From Desulfonauticus submarinus (GTDB lineage: Bacteria; Desulfobacterota; Desulfovibrionia; Desulfovibrionales; Desulfonatronovibrionaceae), in contig NZ_FNIN01000001.1 of assembly GCF_900104045.1 (NCBI RefSeq), positions 186,001-250,000 on the forward strand: a DNA stretch of 64,000 nt, read 5' to 3'. Under the pieces are notes generated by a model, which was given only the letters and a program-made list of their open reading frames with translations, did not search any database and was not told the origin of the DNA. The first letter of the stretch is position 1; every line of letters starts with the position of its first letter. The position numbers and the translations under genes were made by a program. Shown here one piece after another: positions 1 to 8,810 of the stretch.

Positions 1-2
1 AT

Positions 3-1736
3 GCTGGATTACAGTTTAGGTCAGAGGAATATAAAGAAAAACCAAAATTTTATGGTTTTTTAAATGCTAAAATAGATGCAGAGGGAAGTGGAGAATATGC
101 TGAAATTGATGACCAAGGAAGATATAAAGTTGTTTTACCATTTGATATTTCAGGAGCAGAGGAAGGGAAAAGATCTGCTCCTTTAAGAATGATGCAGCCA
201 TATGCTGGCCAAAGAGAAGGAATGTATTTTCCTTTAAGAAAAGGTACAGAAGTCTTATTGGCTTTTATTGATGGAGATCCAGATAGACCTGTAATAGCAG
301 GCGCTGTACCTAATATAGAGACTCCTAGTATAGTTAATAAGGAAAATAATATACTTGGTGGAGTAAAAACTGCAGGAGGAAATCAGTTAAGTTTTTGTGA
401 CAGAGATGGCCATAAATGTGTTTCTATTTCAACTCCTTCTCCTTCAATAAAAAAGGATGAGGTTGTTAAAGAGAAGGCAGCTATATTATGTCGTTCTGAT
501 TTTTTTGGTGAAGAAATTTTAACTAAATCATGGGATTTAACTAGTTTAACAGGAAATAGTCAGTTTGATATTACTTTTCAAAGAGGAGCGGTAGGTTCTT
601 TTATAGATTTAGTGTGTTTTCCCTTGTTACAGGTTAGTCTAGGTATGCTTGTAAACGAAAAAATAAATGCTATTTTAAAAGGACAGCGTTTAAATGGAGC
701 TGATAACATAGAAGATGCAAAATCTTTGACTTCGGATATTTTAATGCGAACTATTGTTCCTTTTTATCTTACAGTATTTTCTTATTTAGCAAAAGATACT
801 TTAAAAAAATCTAAATTAAGAGTTAAATTGCCATATGGAGTTTCAGAACGCATAACATTTTCTTTTAAAGAAGCTCTTGTTGCAAAGTTAATTAGAAGTA
901 GTAAATTGGCAATATTTAATATAGATAATGAAAAAAGAATGTTAACTGCTCCTGTTTTTCCAACTGCATATGGGATTACATTGTTGTCTTCTTGTCCTCG
1001 TCATGCAGAAGGATTAATGGGAAAAGTTAAAAATTTTGTTAAAGATAGTACAAGACCAACAAACATTAATACAGTTAAATTAGAAGAAAGTACGCCAAAT
1101 ATTTTATTATGTGCTAAAAAAGGAGTCATAGATGTATTGGCAGATGATGGGATTAATATGTGGACGCCTGAAAATATTTCAATGAATGCGCAAAATATTT
1201 TTACTTATACAACTAAAAATATAACAAATACAGCTCATGGGGATATTATTTTAAACAGAGTGGATAAAGTTGATAAATATAAAGAGTCTTATTTGACTCT
1301 TTTAGAAAAAGAAATTTCTTTGACTCAAAAAAATGGAGTGAAGGGAGTACAAAATGCTATAGATATGTATTTTTCTGAGAATAAGAAAGGTCGTATGGAA
1401 ATTTTTTCTCGAGGAGAAATAAATATATCTACAAATTATTCTACAGAACCTGATTTAAAAGTGGACTTTATTAAACTTGGAAAAGGAAATCTTGGTATAG
1501 AAGTAAATAAATCTATAACAAACAAGGCAGAAGATACCATAAAGTTAGTAGCTAAAAAGAATATTGAGCTAAAATGTGGAGATTCTTCTTTAATTTTAAA
1601 AAAAGATGGTTCAATAGTATTAAAATGTAAGAAGTTCACTGTTCGTTCTTCAAATAGTATCGCAATGAGAGCTAAAGGTACACTTAAAATAAGAGGTAAA
1701 AATACAACTATTAAAAGTAATACAAAAATATCATGA
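3..1736 (+). CDS. vgrG: T6SS spike protein VgrG, 5'-truncated by window edge
   Basis: The frame is open from base 3 and has no start, so the N-terminal part (the gp27-like domains) lies outside the window; 577 codons remain. The first 100 residues are the gp5-type OB domain of VgrG, with the family hallmarks DDQGRYKVVLPFD and GDPDRPVIAGAVPN. The last 200 residues (about 1080-1730) are short alternating beta strands, as in the gp5-like beta-helix needle. Between them (about 540-1050) lies a partly hydrophobic, apparently helical insert that I do not recognise. VgrG forms the puncturing spike of the type VI secretion system and carries effectors. The stop codon overlaps the next start (ATGA), so the two genes are translationally coupled. 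The internal ATG at 189 is not a start, because the OB domain begins upstream of it. Confidence 0.9.
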   Translation, partial: AGLQFRSEEYKEKPKFYGFLNAKIDAEGSGEYAEIDDQGRYKVVLPFDISGAEEGKRSAPLRMMQPYAGQREGMYFPLRKGTEVLLAFIDGDPDRPVIAGAVPNIETPSIVNKENNILGGVKTAGGNQLSFCDRDGHKCVSISTPSPSIKKDEVVKEKAAILCRSDFFGEEILTKSWDLTSLTGNSQFDITFQRGAVGSFIDLVCFPLLQVSLGMLVNEKINAILKGQRLNGADNIEDAKSLTSDILMRTIVPFYLTVFSYLAKDTLKKSKLRVKLPYGVSERITFSFKEALVAKLIRSSKLAIFNIDNEKRMLTAPVFPTAYGITLLSSCPRHAEGLMGKVKNFVKDSTRPTNINTVKLEESTPNILLCAKKGVIDVLADDGINMWTPENISMNAQNIFTYTTKNITNTAHGDIILNRVDKVDKYKESYLTLLEKEISLTQKNGVKGVQNAIDMYFSENKKGRMEIFSRGEINISTNYSTEPDLKVDFIKLGKGNLGIEVNKSITNKAEDTIKLVAKKNIELKCGDSSLILKKDGSIVLKCKKFTVRSSNSIAMRAKGTLKIRGKNTTIKSNTKIS

Positions 1737-3670
1737 TAAATAAAAATATAGATAATACATTTTTTTTACTTGAAAGGACTTTAAGTAGGGGAAAGGATAA
1801 TTGGTGGGTAGGAACTTTTTTAGCTGGTTATCATATTGATGAGGATAAATTTATTTTAGGAGAAGAGATATGGAGTTTGGTGGCTGACTTTTGTCAAAAA
1901 GCACCTTTAGACAATGGAATGCCTAAGTTAAAAGGAGAATATTTATGTTATGGAAGGTTCTCTTCTTTTTTAAAAGATAAAGAAAAAGTTTATATAAAGG
2001 TAGATAATAAAGAGAAAAAGTTGGAAGGAGATTTATTTCCTAGTGAAATAGATTTTTTTAAAAACAGAGATAAATTAGGGACATATGATAGTAACTATAT
2101 AAAAAAGTATTGGCCAGCCTATCCACCTGATATGCAATTAGAGATATTTAATTTAGCACCATTAGATCAACGTATTTCTGGTTTTTGGACAGGAAGTGAA
2201 GAAATTGTTATTAAAAATGGTCATCCTACCAAAAGGGAAATAAAATTTAAATTGCCAGGTAAAGAATTGGAGTGTTATTTTTTATTGAAAAATAATGAAA
2301 TAAAAAAAATAAATATAAATTTAGATACACTTATATTTTTCCCAGAAAAATTTTTGGTAGTTTTAGTTTATAGAGTAGTTTATAAGTTAAAATATAAGTT
2401 AGAAATAGAAGATGAAGTAGATGTTATATACTTTAATGAAATCCAAGAAAATAACAAAAAAATAAAAGAGGAGTTATTGTGTTTAAAAAAGGCAGAAGAT
2501 GTTTTCAATAAAAATATAGTTGAAAAGCAAATAGACTTCTCTAAAATAGAACCAGAAGTTAAATCTGATTTAAATAGTAATTTGAAAAAAATATCTTCTG
2601 ATGAAGTTGAGAAAATTTTGAAAAATGATAAAGAATTTTATAATATTTATTTAGTGGGAATAGATTTTTCTAATAAAATTTTAAAGGGAGTTAGATTTGA
2701 AAAATGTGTTTTAGATGATTGTTTGTTTTTAAATTCAAGTTTACAAGATATTAGTTTTAAGAATAGTATTGCTAGTAAATTAACTTTTAAAGATAGTAAG
2801 TTAAATAATATCAATATAGATAATTCAATATTTGAATATTCTTTTTTTAAGATAGATTTGAATAATTTTTTTATAAGTAATTCAGTCTTTAAGAATTTAA
2901 ATCTTAAATTATCTAATATAGAAAATGGATTTATTGAAAAAATAAGATTAAATAACATAAATATAACAGATAGCGTAATAAAAGATATAGAATTTATAGA
3001 GTCTAGCTTTGAAGATGTTGAATTTAATAAAAACAAATTATTTTATATAAATGTTGAAGAAAGTATATTCTCAAATGTTAACCTAAATCAGTGTAAAGGT
3101 GAAAAAAATATTTTAATACAAAATAAATTTAATAATTTGCAATTAAATGATTCTATAATAACTGATTGTGATTTTTCTAATTCTTTCTTTCAAAAATGTA
3201 TTTTTATAAATTCAAATCTAAATGGTTCTTGTTTAGAAGGTTGCACAATAAGAGATTTAAAATGCAACGATATTATTTTAGATGCTAGTTATGGTGATGA
3301 CAAAACTATTTTAAAAGATGTTGTAGTTTTAAAATCTAGTATACAGGAAGTTTCTTTTATATCTTCTGAGTTTATAAATTGTCATTTTGAAAACTGTAAT
3401 ATAAATAATTCGGTTTTTAGTAAATCAAAATTTAAAAATAATATTTTCTTAAAAAATTGCATGAAAGAAATTAGATTTGATTTATGTAAATTTATTGATT
3501 CAAAGATAAAAATATGTGATTGCATGAGGTCAGATTTTTATAATTGTTTTTTAGATAATGTTTCCTTTGAATTAAACAATATGTTTGAAAGTAATTTATT
3601 TAATCTGAATCATAACAAATTTTTTATAAAAAAATGTAATTTAGGTAGAACTGTTTATGAAAAAAATTAA
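1733..3670 (+). CDS. DUF2169 domain plus pentapeptide-repeat protein, T6SS accessory
   Basis: 645 residues. Residues about 15-240 match the DUF2169 layout: GTYD near 117, YPPDMQLEIFNLAPLDQR near 130-147 and LDTLIFFPE near 198. DUF2169 proteins occur beside vgrG and PAAR-like genes in T6SS loci and are thought to act as effector-loading accessories. Residues about 305-640 are degenerate pentapeptide repeats (A/N/S-x-F pattern such as DISFKNS), which fold as a quadrilateral beta-helix. The start overlaps the vgrG stop by 4 bases and the end overlaps the next gene by 14, so this is one operon. No catalytic motif or signal peptide is visible. The repeats are unusually rich in Ile, Asn and Lys. 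It could be an adaptor or the non-enzymatic part of an effector. Confidence 0.8.
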   Translation: MINKNIDNTFFLLERTLSRGKDNWWVGTFLAGYHIDEDKFILGEEIWSLVADFCQKAPLDNGMPKLKGEYLCYGRFSSFLKDKEKVYIKVDNKEKKLEGDLFPSEIDFFKNRDKLGTYDSNYIKKYWPAYPPDMQLEIFNLAPLDQRISGFWTGSEEIVIKNGHPTKREIKFKLPGKELECYFLLKNNEIKKININLDTLIFFPEKFLVVLVYRVVYKLKYKLEIEDEVDVIYFNEIQENNKKIKEELLCLKKAEDVFNKNIVEKQIDFSKIEPEVKSDLNSNLKKISSDEVEKILKNDKEFYNIYLVGIDFSNKILKGVRFEKCVLDDCLFLNSSLQDISFKNSIASKLTFKDSKLNNINIDNSIFEYSFFKIDLNNFFISNSVFKNLNLKLSNIENGFIEKIRLNNINITDSVIKDIEFIESSFEDVEFNKNKLFYINVEESIFSNVNLNQCKGEKNILIQNKFNNLQLNDSIITDCDFSNSFFQKCIFINSNLNGSCLEGCTIRDLKCNDIILDASYGDDKTILKDVVVLKSSIQEVSFISSEFINCHFENCNINNSVFSKSKFKNNIFLKNCMKEIRFDLCKFIDSKIKICDCMRSDFYNCFLDNVSFELNNMFESNLFNLNHNKFFIKKCNLGRTVYEKN

Positions 3671-4724
3671 AGATATAGACGAATTAATTAATTTAAGAAA
3701 AAAAAATAAAGAATTATGTGATTTATTATTATCAAATTTAGAGTTTGTAAATTTTGATTTCTCAGATTTGATATTAAAAAATGTTCATTTTATAGACTGT
3801 ACTATTAAATCTACTTCTTTTAATAATAGTATTTTAGAACAAGTTCTTTTTAAAAATTGCTTGTTAGAAAATGTTGTTTGTTCTGAGTCTACATTATTAA
3901 ATATAACTTTTGAAAAAATAAAAGTCATTGATTCTATATTTAACGAAAGTACAATAGAAAAAACTTTATTTGTTAAATCTGTTTTTAAAGATAGTAACTT
4001 ATCTTTTTCTTTTTTTAAAGATTCTAACTTATTTTCTTCTGATTTTGAAAAAATAAATTTTAGGTCATCAATATTTCAAGATACTCTTATAGAAGAGAAT
4101 GATTTTAAATATTGTAATTTTTTAGAAGCTGATTTAGAAAAAATAGACCTTTCTTCTAACAATTTTTTGTATTCAGATTTTAAATTAGCTAGTTTGATTG
4201 GAGTGAACATGTCAAAATTAGATTTAAGCACATGTTTTTTTGTTGATGTTGATTTTAGACAAGCTGTTTTGCATAAGGTAAATTTTCAAGGATGTTGCTT
4301 AAAGCAAGCAGATTGTAGAGAAATAGAGGCACAAAATGTAGTTTTTAAAAATATTAAAGCAGAGGCTGCTGATTTTAGTAAAGCAATATTAAAGAATTCT
4401 ATATTTGATAAGTCTTTTTTAGAAAAATCTTTTTTTGAAGAGGCTAATTTGGAAAAGGCTAGTTTTCAAAGTGTTGAAGCCTCAGAAAGCATTTTTGTTA
4501 AAGCTAGGTGTATAGAAACAAATTTCAAAAAGAGTGTTTTACGTTATGTAGATTTTTCTCATGCTGATATAAGACGTTCAAACTTTTCAAGTACAAATTT
4601 ACAGGGAAGCAACTTTCATAGAGTAAATGATGAAAAAACAAGTTGGTTTAGAGCAAATATGGAAAAAGTAAAAAAAACAGACAGAGAACTTATGAAAGCT
4701 GAAGATTGGAAAATTAAAGAGTAA
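3657..4724 (+). CDS. Pentapeptide-repeat protein, T6SS-linked
   Basis: 355 residues, almost wholly pentapeptide repeats (for example ANLEKASF, ADIRRSNF, TNLQGSNF), with better A(D/N)Lxx spacing near the C-terminus than in the preceding protein. The N-terminal stretch (IDELINLRKKNKELCD followed by repeats) parallels the segment that opens the repeat region of the upstream DUF2169 protein (EVEKILKNDKEFYN), so the two probably share ancestry by duplication. The start lies 14 bases inside the upstream gene in another frame. The downstream gene follows after 17 bases with an AAAGGGGGA ribosome site. No signal peptide or enzyme motif is seen. Family members form rod-like beta-helices; a role as T6SS cargo adaptor is inferred from position only. 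Confidence 0.75.
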   Translation: MKKIKDIDELINLRKKNKELCDLLLSNLEFVNFDFSDLILKNVHFIDCTIKSTSFNNSILEQVLFKNCLLENVVCSESTLLNITFEKIKVIDSIFNESTIEKTLFVKSVFKDSNLSFSFFKDSNLFSSDFEKINFRSSIFQDTLIEENDFKYCNFLEADLEKIDLSSNNFLYSDFKLASLIGVNMSKLDLSTCFFVDVDFRQAVLHKVNFQGCCLKQADCREIEAQNVVFKNIKAEAADFSKAILKNSIFDKSFLEKSFFEEANLEKASFQSVEASESIFVKARCIETNFKKSVLRYVDFSHADIRRSNFSSTNLQGSNFHRVNDEKTSWFRANMEKVKKTDRELMKAEDWKIKE

Positions 4725-4741
4725 AGGGGGATTGTTTAGTT

Positions 4742-5149
4742 ATGTTTGCTTCTACTAAGCAAGGTGGAATATGTCAGGGAGCTCCAGATGTATGTAAAAC
4801 TCCATCTCCTTCTGGGACTGTACCTATGGCTTATGTAAATATTGCTATGTGTAATCAAGCGAAAGGAAATACTTGTTCTAAAAAAGTCAAAATTTGTGGG
4901 AAGGTAGCTTTAAGTAAAAAAACAGTTATAGCCCAATCTTCAGGAAATGAGCCTGGAAGTGGGGGAGGAATAGTTTCAAGTAAGATAAAAGGCCCGGCAA
5001 AGTATGCCACTTGTAGTCAAAAGGTAAAAATAGAAGGACAACCAGCAGTTTATTTTGGTTGTAGTGTATTACAAAACGGAGATAATCCTAATGTTTATGG
5101 AGGATCTCAAATTGCTCCAAGTCAAACTAAAGTTATGATTATGGAATAG
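4742..5149 (+). CDS. DUF4150 PAAR-like T6SS tip protein
   Basis: 135 residues. The N-terminal part has the DUF4150 signature PDVCKTPSPSGTVPMAYVNIA, and the rest is glycine- and serine-rich with a late Cys (FGCSVLQNGDN), as in PAAR-like proteins. PAAR and PAAR-like proteins cap the VgrG spike and can connect effectors to it. Here it is a stand-alone tip domain without a C-terminal toxin extension, so any toxin would have to be a separate polypeptide. It sits in the usual vgrG-DUF2169-pentapeptide-DUF4150-DUF3540 order, and a good ribosome site precedes the ATG. Confidence 0.85.
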   Translation: MFASTKQGGICQGAPDVCKTPSPSGTVPMAYVNIAMCNQAKGNTCSKKVKICGKVALSKKTVIAQSSGNEPGSGGGIVSSKIKGPAKYATCSQKVKIEGQPAVYFGCSVLQNGDNPNVYGGSQIAPSQTKVMIME

Positions 5150-5158
5150 GAGTTTATT

Positions 5159-5746
5159 ATGTTTGATGTTAGTGTCCTTAATAAGCAGAAATTCGAAGAA
5201 GGAATGGTTTTAAAACAAGAAAGTGATTCAGAATTTTTAATACAAACAGATAATGGCATTTATAGAGCTTATTTAACTCCAGGATGCTTTTTAGTTCCAA
5301 ATGTATATGATAAAGTGATTTTATTTCATGGTTCAGAGTCTTATATTGTACATGTGTTAAGTCATGAATCTGTTGAAAAAAAATTAAATATTCCTTATAT
5401 TAATTATAGTATAAAAAATGATATTGTTTCTATAAAGTGTAAAAATTTAGAAATAGAATCTGAGGATATAAATATAAGATCTTTTAAGAAATTATATCTG
5501 GTGGCTAATATTATTGAACAAAAAGGAAAAAATTTGTTCTTAAAGTTTGAGAAAATAGAATTTCATGTGAAAGAACTATTAAAGTTTTTAGAAAGTAGTG
5601 TAGAGTGGATAAGTAAATTTAAAATTACAAATGCGAAAAGAATAAAATATCTTGTTTCTAACTTATTATGGATAAAATCCAAAAATTTAATAATGTTAGC
5701 AAGGCAAAAGGTAAAGATAGATGGAGATAAAATTAACTTAGGATAA
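5159..5746 (+). CDS. DUF3540-type T6SS accessory protein
   Basis: 195 residues. The N-terminal part (TDNGIYRAYLTPGCFLVPNVYDKVILF) matches the DUF3540 pattern, in which a conserved small-residue-Cys-Leu segment is followed by a GD/YD-V turn. The C-terminal half is a series of short strands (IVSIKCKNLEIESEDINIRS, later KSKNLIMLARQKVKIDGDKINL) much like the VgrG needle region. DUF3540 genes are found with DUF2169 and DUF4150 genes in T6SS loci; their function is not established. It is spaced 9 bases from the upstream gene and 23 from the next. I infer that it binds or extends the spike. Confidence 0.7.
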   Translation: MFDVSVLNKQKFEEGMVLKQESDSEFLIQTDNGIYRAYLTPGCFLVPNVYDKVILFHGSESYIVHVLSHESVEKKLNIPYINYSIKNDIVSIKCKNLEIESEDINIRSFKKLYLVANIIEQKGKNLFLKFEKIEFHVKELLKFLESSVEWISKFKITNAKRIKYLVSNLLWIKSKNLIMLARQKVKIDGDKINLG

Positions 5747-5769
5747 TAAGAGCATAAAAAGGAGTATTT

Positions 5770-6534
5770 ATGTCTTCAAAAGTTTATTTTACTATGTTAA
5801 ACAAAGATGAGGATAAGGCTAAGGAAATATTTTTAACATTAAAAAATTATGGATTAGATGTAGAAGGTCATTTTTGGAAAGATGATTTACAAAATATGAG
5901 CTGGGCATCTTCTAAGAATGATCTTACTAGTGGAAAATATAAAGCATGGATTATTTGTGGTAATGAAAGTGATTTTAAAGTTAAATCTACTTTACAAGGA
6001 TTAACTCTGCTTCTTTTAGCTAAAAAAGAAGACTTAAATGTAATTGTATTGATTAAAAGTAGTGATGTAGATAAGTTTAAAAAAGAATTGCCCTTTATTT
6101 GGCAAAATATAAATTTTGTATCCTTAGACTCTTCTTTTGCTACTAAAGTAGTGGCAAAAATTCATCTTCCTTTTAAAAAACTATCTTTGCCCTATGAAAT
6201 TAAACCGTATGCTGTTCCTGGTTTGGGTTTATGGTTAGAAATTAATCCTGCTAATGAGGAGTGGGATGGTGTTTTGATTGGCGCGAGAAATGCTAAAATA
6301 AAACATATGGGTATTGGTCAACCTGGCAAGTTGCCAGAAAAAAGTATTTTAGAATATCCTGTAAGAGATTTAAAGTTAGAAGTAGATGAAAAAGAATTTG
6401 TATGTTGGGCTGTTCAAAATAAAATTGATAAGAATAATGTAGCATTTATTAATTTTGACGGAGTGCCAGAAGAATTGGCGTTGGGTCCGTGGAATAAGGA
6501 ACAACCAACTGTTTATACTTTTTCTTTGTGTTGA
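5770..6534 (+). CDS. Unknown protein in T6SS locus, alpha/beta N-terminal domain
   Basis: 254 residues, cytosolic-looking, no signal peptide or membrane segment. I do not recognise the family. Residues about 1-115 alternate strands and helices (KVYFTMLNKDEDKAKEIF, then IICGNESDF, then LNVIVLIK). This loosely resembles a TIR or flavodoxin-like layout, but no diagnostic motif is present. Residues about 140-254 look all-beta (GLGLWLEINPANEEWDGVLIGA). It follows the DUF3540 gene by 23 bases with an AAAAAGGAG ribosome site, so it belongs to the T6SS transcript. It could be an effector, an immunity protein or a further loading factor. Confidence 0.55.
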   Translation: MSSKVYFTMLNKDEDKAKEIFLTLKNYGLDVEGHFWKDDLQNMSWASSKNDLTSGKYKAWIICGNESDFKVKSTLQGLTLLLLAKKEDLNVIVLIKSSDVDKFKKELPFIWQNINFVSLDSSFATKVVAKIHLPFKKLSLPYEIKPYAVPGLGLWLEINPANEEWDGVLIGARNAKIKHMGIGQPGKLPEKSILEYPVRDLKLEVDEKEFVCWAVQNKIDKNNVAFINFDGVPEELALGPWNKEQPTVYTFSLC

Positions 6535-6542
6535 GTTGTAAG

Positions 6543-7757
6543 ATGAAAAAAGTGTTTTTTATTATATTTTTCGTTTTTATATTATGTTCTTGTGCATTTT
6601 TGCAAAAGATTATGAAACCTAGGTCCCAGTGTTTTTGTTTAAGTTATGATAAAATACGGACGTTAGCTCCAGATGAAGTTAAAAAAAAATTAAAATTTGG
6701 CCTTTTATCTAAATATTGGAATAGTATTCAAGATACTCTTATTTCAGCTAAATATAAATCTTTTTATAAAGACATTGGACCTAGTTTATTAGATTTACAA
6801 AATATAAGATATGTAAATGGAAAAAATTTTGGTGAAGTTTGTATTATAGGAGATGTTTCCTTAAATAAGGATCGTTGGAATAAGTATAAACCACATAAAT
6901 TTGTATTAAAAAATTTTTGTTATTCTTGTGGAGATTTAAAAGTTAAAAAAGTTGCTTTAAAAGCGCAAATAGTTGCTTTAAAAAAATTAATAGAAAAATA
7001 TTTTCCTGATTCAAGGGGGAAGTCTTTCTCAGAGATTAAAAAAGCTGTTTTAAAAACAGAAGTAAAGAATGCTAGATTTAATTTAAGTAAGAATGTAATT
7101 TGTTTTCAATTTAGGGCTGTACTTGTTCCTGGAATGTTAAAAAAAACTTTTACTCCCTTGTCTTACAATATTACAAAATCGTCTAAAAATTCTTTTTTAA
7201 AACAATCGTTTTTTTTAGATTTAAAAAAATATAATGTCGGAGATTTTCTCCCCCAATATGGAGAATACTTAGTTATACAACAAGGTTCTGAAGGAAAAGG
7301 TATTTCAACTTTAAATGAAGCAGGAACTACTGCAACTTTTAAAGTTCCTAAAGGAGAAAATTTTGAATTAGATATATATTTTTATCACAATATTTCATTG
7401 AATTTTGGTTTCTTAAATAAAATAATCTATCCTTTTAAATTTAGATATGATAATTATGTTAATGATGTTTTTCAAATTATTTTGCAAAAAAAAGAAAATT
7501 CCCCTTTAAAAGCTATATTTCAAATGAACACTAATATAGCCAATTTGGATAGTTTTTATTTGGCTAGAAATTTCAATGAATATAAATTTGTAAAACAAAA
7601 TAATAATTTTAAGATATTTAGTAATGGAAGTTATGTAGCAACATTTTTTACTTCAGGAAAAAGGTTGAAAAATATTGTAGTAAGATTAAATAGAGGAGAT
7701 ATTTTATATAAAATTAAATATAAAGTTTTAGTTCATAAAAAGAGGCATAAGAAATGA
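6543..7757 (+). CDS. Large putative lipoprotein, function unknown
   Basis: 404 residues from the ATG at 6543. This start gives a clean lipoprotein signal (MKK, hydrophobic stretch, lipobox LCSC with Cys17). A GTG at 6528 in the same frame would add five residues before the signal and has no better ribosome site. The mature part is basic and strand-rich with no motif I know; it is much longer than TssJ, the usual T6SS lipoprotein. It is the last gene of the T6SS-side run, and its stop overlaps the start of the next gene by 4 bases (ATGA), so it may equally belong with the downstream binding protein. Confidence 0.6.
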   Translation: MKKVFFIIFFVFILCSCAFLQKIMKPRSQCFCLSYDKIRTLAPDEVKKKLKFGLLSKYWNSIQDTLISAKYKSFYKDIGPSLLDLQNIRYVNGKNFGEVCIIGDVSLNKDRWNKYKPHKFVLKNFCYSCGDLKVKKVALKAQIVALKKLIEKYFPDSRGKSFSEIKKAVLKTEVKNARFNLSKNVICFQFRAVLVPGMLKKTFTPLSYNITKSSKNSFLKQSFFLDLKKYNVGDFLPQYGEYLVIQQGSEGKGISTLNEAGTTATFKVPKGENFELDIYFYHNISLNFGFLNKIIYPFKFRYDNYVNDVFQIILQKKENSPLKAIFQMNTNIANLDSFYLARNFNEYKFVKQNNNFKIFSNGSYVATFFTSGKRLKNIVVRLNRGDILYKIKYKVLVHKKRHKK

Positions 7758-8800
7758 AAAAAATAATATTTTTTTTAATTATATTTCCCATTATTATAAA
7801 TAATAATTGCTTGGCAAAAATAAAAAAAATTAGGATTGGATATTTAGAAGCAGGCCAATTTTGGGCTTATGATGGTATTTATAATGCTTTTAAGCAAAGC
7901 TTAAAAGAAAAGGGATGGGGAAATAAGATAGAATTCCCACCAAATGCACATTTTAGTCCGGGCTGGGAGCCAGAGCATGTTCCTGAATATGAACAAAGAG
8001 CAAGAGAATTAATGGAAAGAAAGGATATTGATTTTGTTATTGCTATGGGTACTGCTGCAACACAAGCTCTTTTAAAGGTAAATAATGGTAAAAAGCCTAT
8101 TTTAGCCATGGGTGTTGCTGATCCACTGGCATCTGGTTTTATTAAGAGTTATCATGATTCAGGTATAGATAATTTTACAATAAGGGTTGTTCCCAATAGG
8201 TGGAAAATAATGTTTGAAATTTTTTATGATGTGGTTCATTTTAAAAAATTAGGCATTATGTATTCTGATACAAAAACTGGTAGAGTATATGCAAATTTAA
8301 AAGATGCTAGAGAAGTTGCAAAAGAAAAAGGATTTAAGTTAATTGAGTATAATAAATTAAGCACAGCAGAAGAATTATGTGAATGTGATAAAGGTCTTGA
8401 TTATCTTATCTCTAAAGGTATAGATGCTTTTTTTATTTCTTCACTAGTTTGTTTTGATTGGACTAAAAGCGATGTACAAAAACTAATGAATAAACTTATT
8501 AAAAATAAAATTCCTACTTTTGCTAGAGACGGTTCATCTTATGTACAGGCAGGAGCATTGATGGGATTTTCTTCTATGGATTTTTCTGCAATGGGTGACT
8601 TTTTAGCTAATATGGCTATCCAAATTTTTAAAGGCAAAAAGCCAAGAGATGTAAATATGATAGACAGACCTTCTCCTAAAATAGCTGTTAATTTGGAAAC
8701 TGCCTTAAAAATAGGTTTTGACTTTCCTGTAACGATTTTAATAGCTTCTGATGAGATCTATGATAAAATTATTTTACCATCCAATAGGAAATTTAAATAA
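7754..8800 (+). CDS. Periplasmic ABC_sub_bind (TrpX-like) substrate-binding protein, orphan
   Basis: 348 residues with a signal peptide (MKKIIFFLIIFPII, probable cleavage after CLA near residue 22). The mature protein follows the ABC_sub_bind family: a first lobe with AMGTAATQALLK and ILAMGVADPLASG, and a second with LGIMYSD and a late SSMDFSAMGDFLANMA. Family members bind small ligands in the periplasm. No permease or ATPase gene accompanies it. Instead it is followed after 10 bases by a sensor-MFS fusion, so it may deliver ligand information to a receptor rather than feed an ABC importer (inference). Confidence 0.75.
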   Translation: MKKIIFFLIIFPIIINNNCLAKIKKIRIGYLEAGQFWAYDGIYNAFKQSLKEKGWGNKIEFPPNAHFSPGWEPEHVPEYEQRARELMERKDIDFVIAMGTAATQALLKVNNGKKPILAMGVADPLASGFIKSYHDSGIDNFTIRVVPNRWKIMFEIFYDVVHFKKLGIMYSDTKTGRVYANLKDAREVAKEKGFKLIEYNKLSTAEELCECDKGLDYLISKGIDAFFISSLVCFDWTKSDVQKLMNKLIKNKIPTFARDGSSYVQAGALMGFSSMDFSAMGDFLANMAIQIFKGKKPRDVNMIDRPSPKIAVNLETALKIGFDFPVTILIASDEIYDKIILPSNRKFK

Positions 8801-8810
8801 AAAATAATAT

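Noticed and set aside
2647-3036. Minus-strand frame inside the DUF2169 gene
   Set aside because: It mirrors a low-complexity AT-rich coding region, has no ribosome site and lies fully in a real gene.
3657-3670. Frameshift joining the DUF2169 protein and the next pentapeptide protein
   Set aside because: The second gene has its own N-terminal leader that parallels the start of the repeat region of the first, so two genes are more likely.
3000-4700. Tandem DNA repeats
   Set aside because: The regularity is at the protein level (pentapeptide periodicity); the DNA units are not conserved enough to count as tandem repeats or CRISPR.
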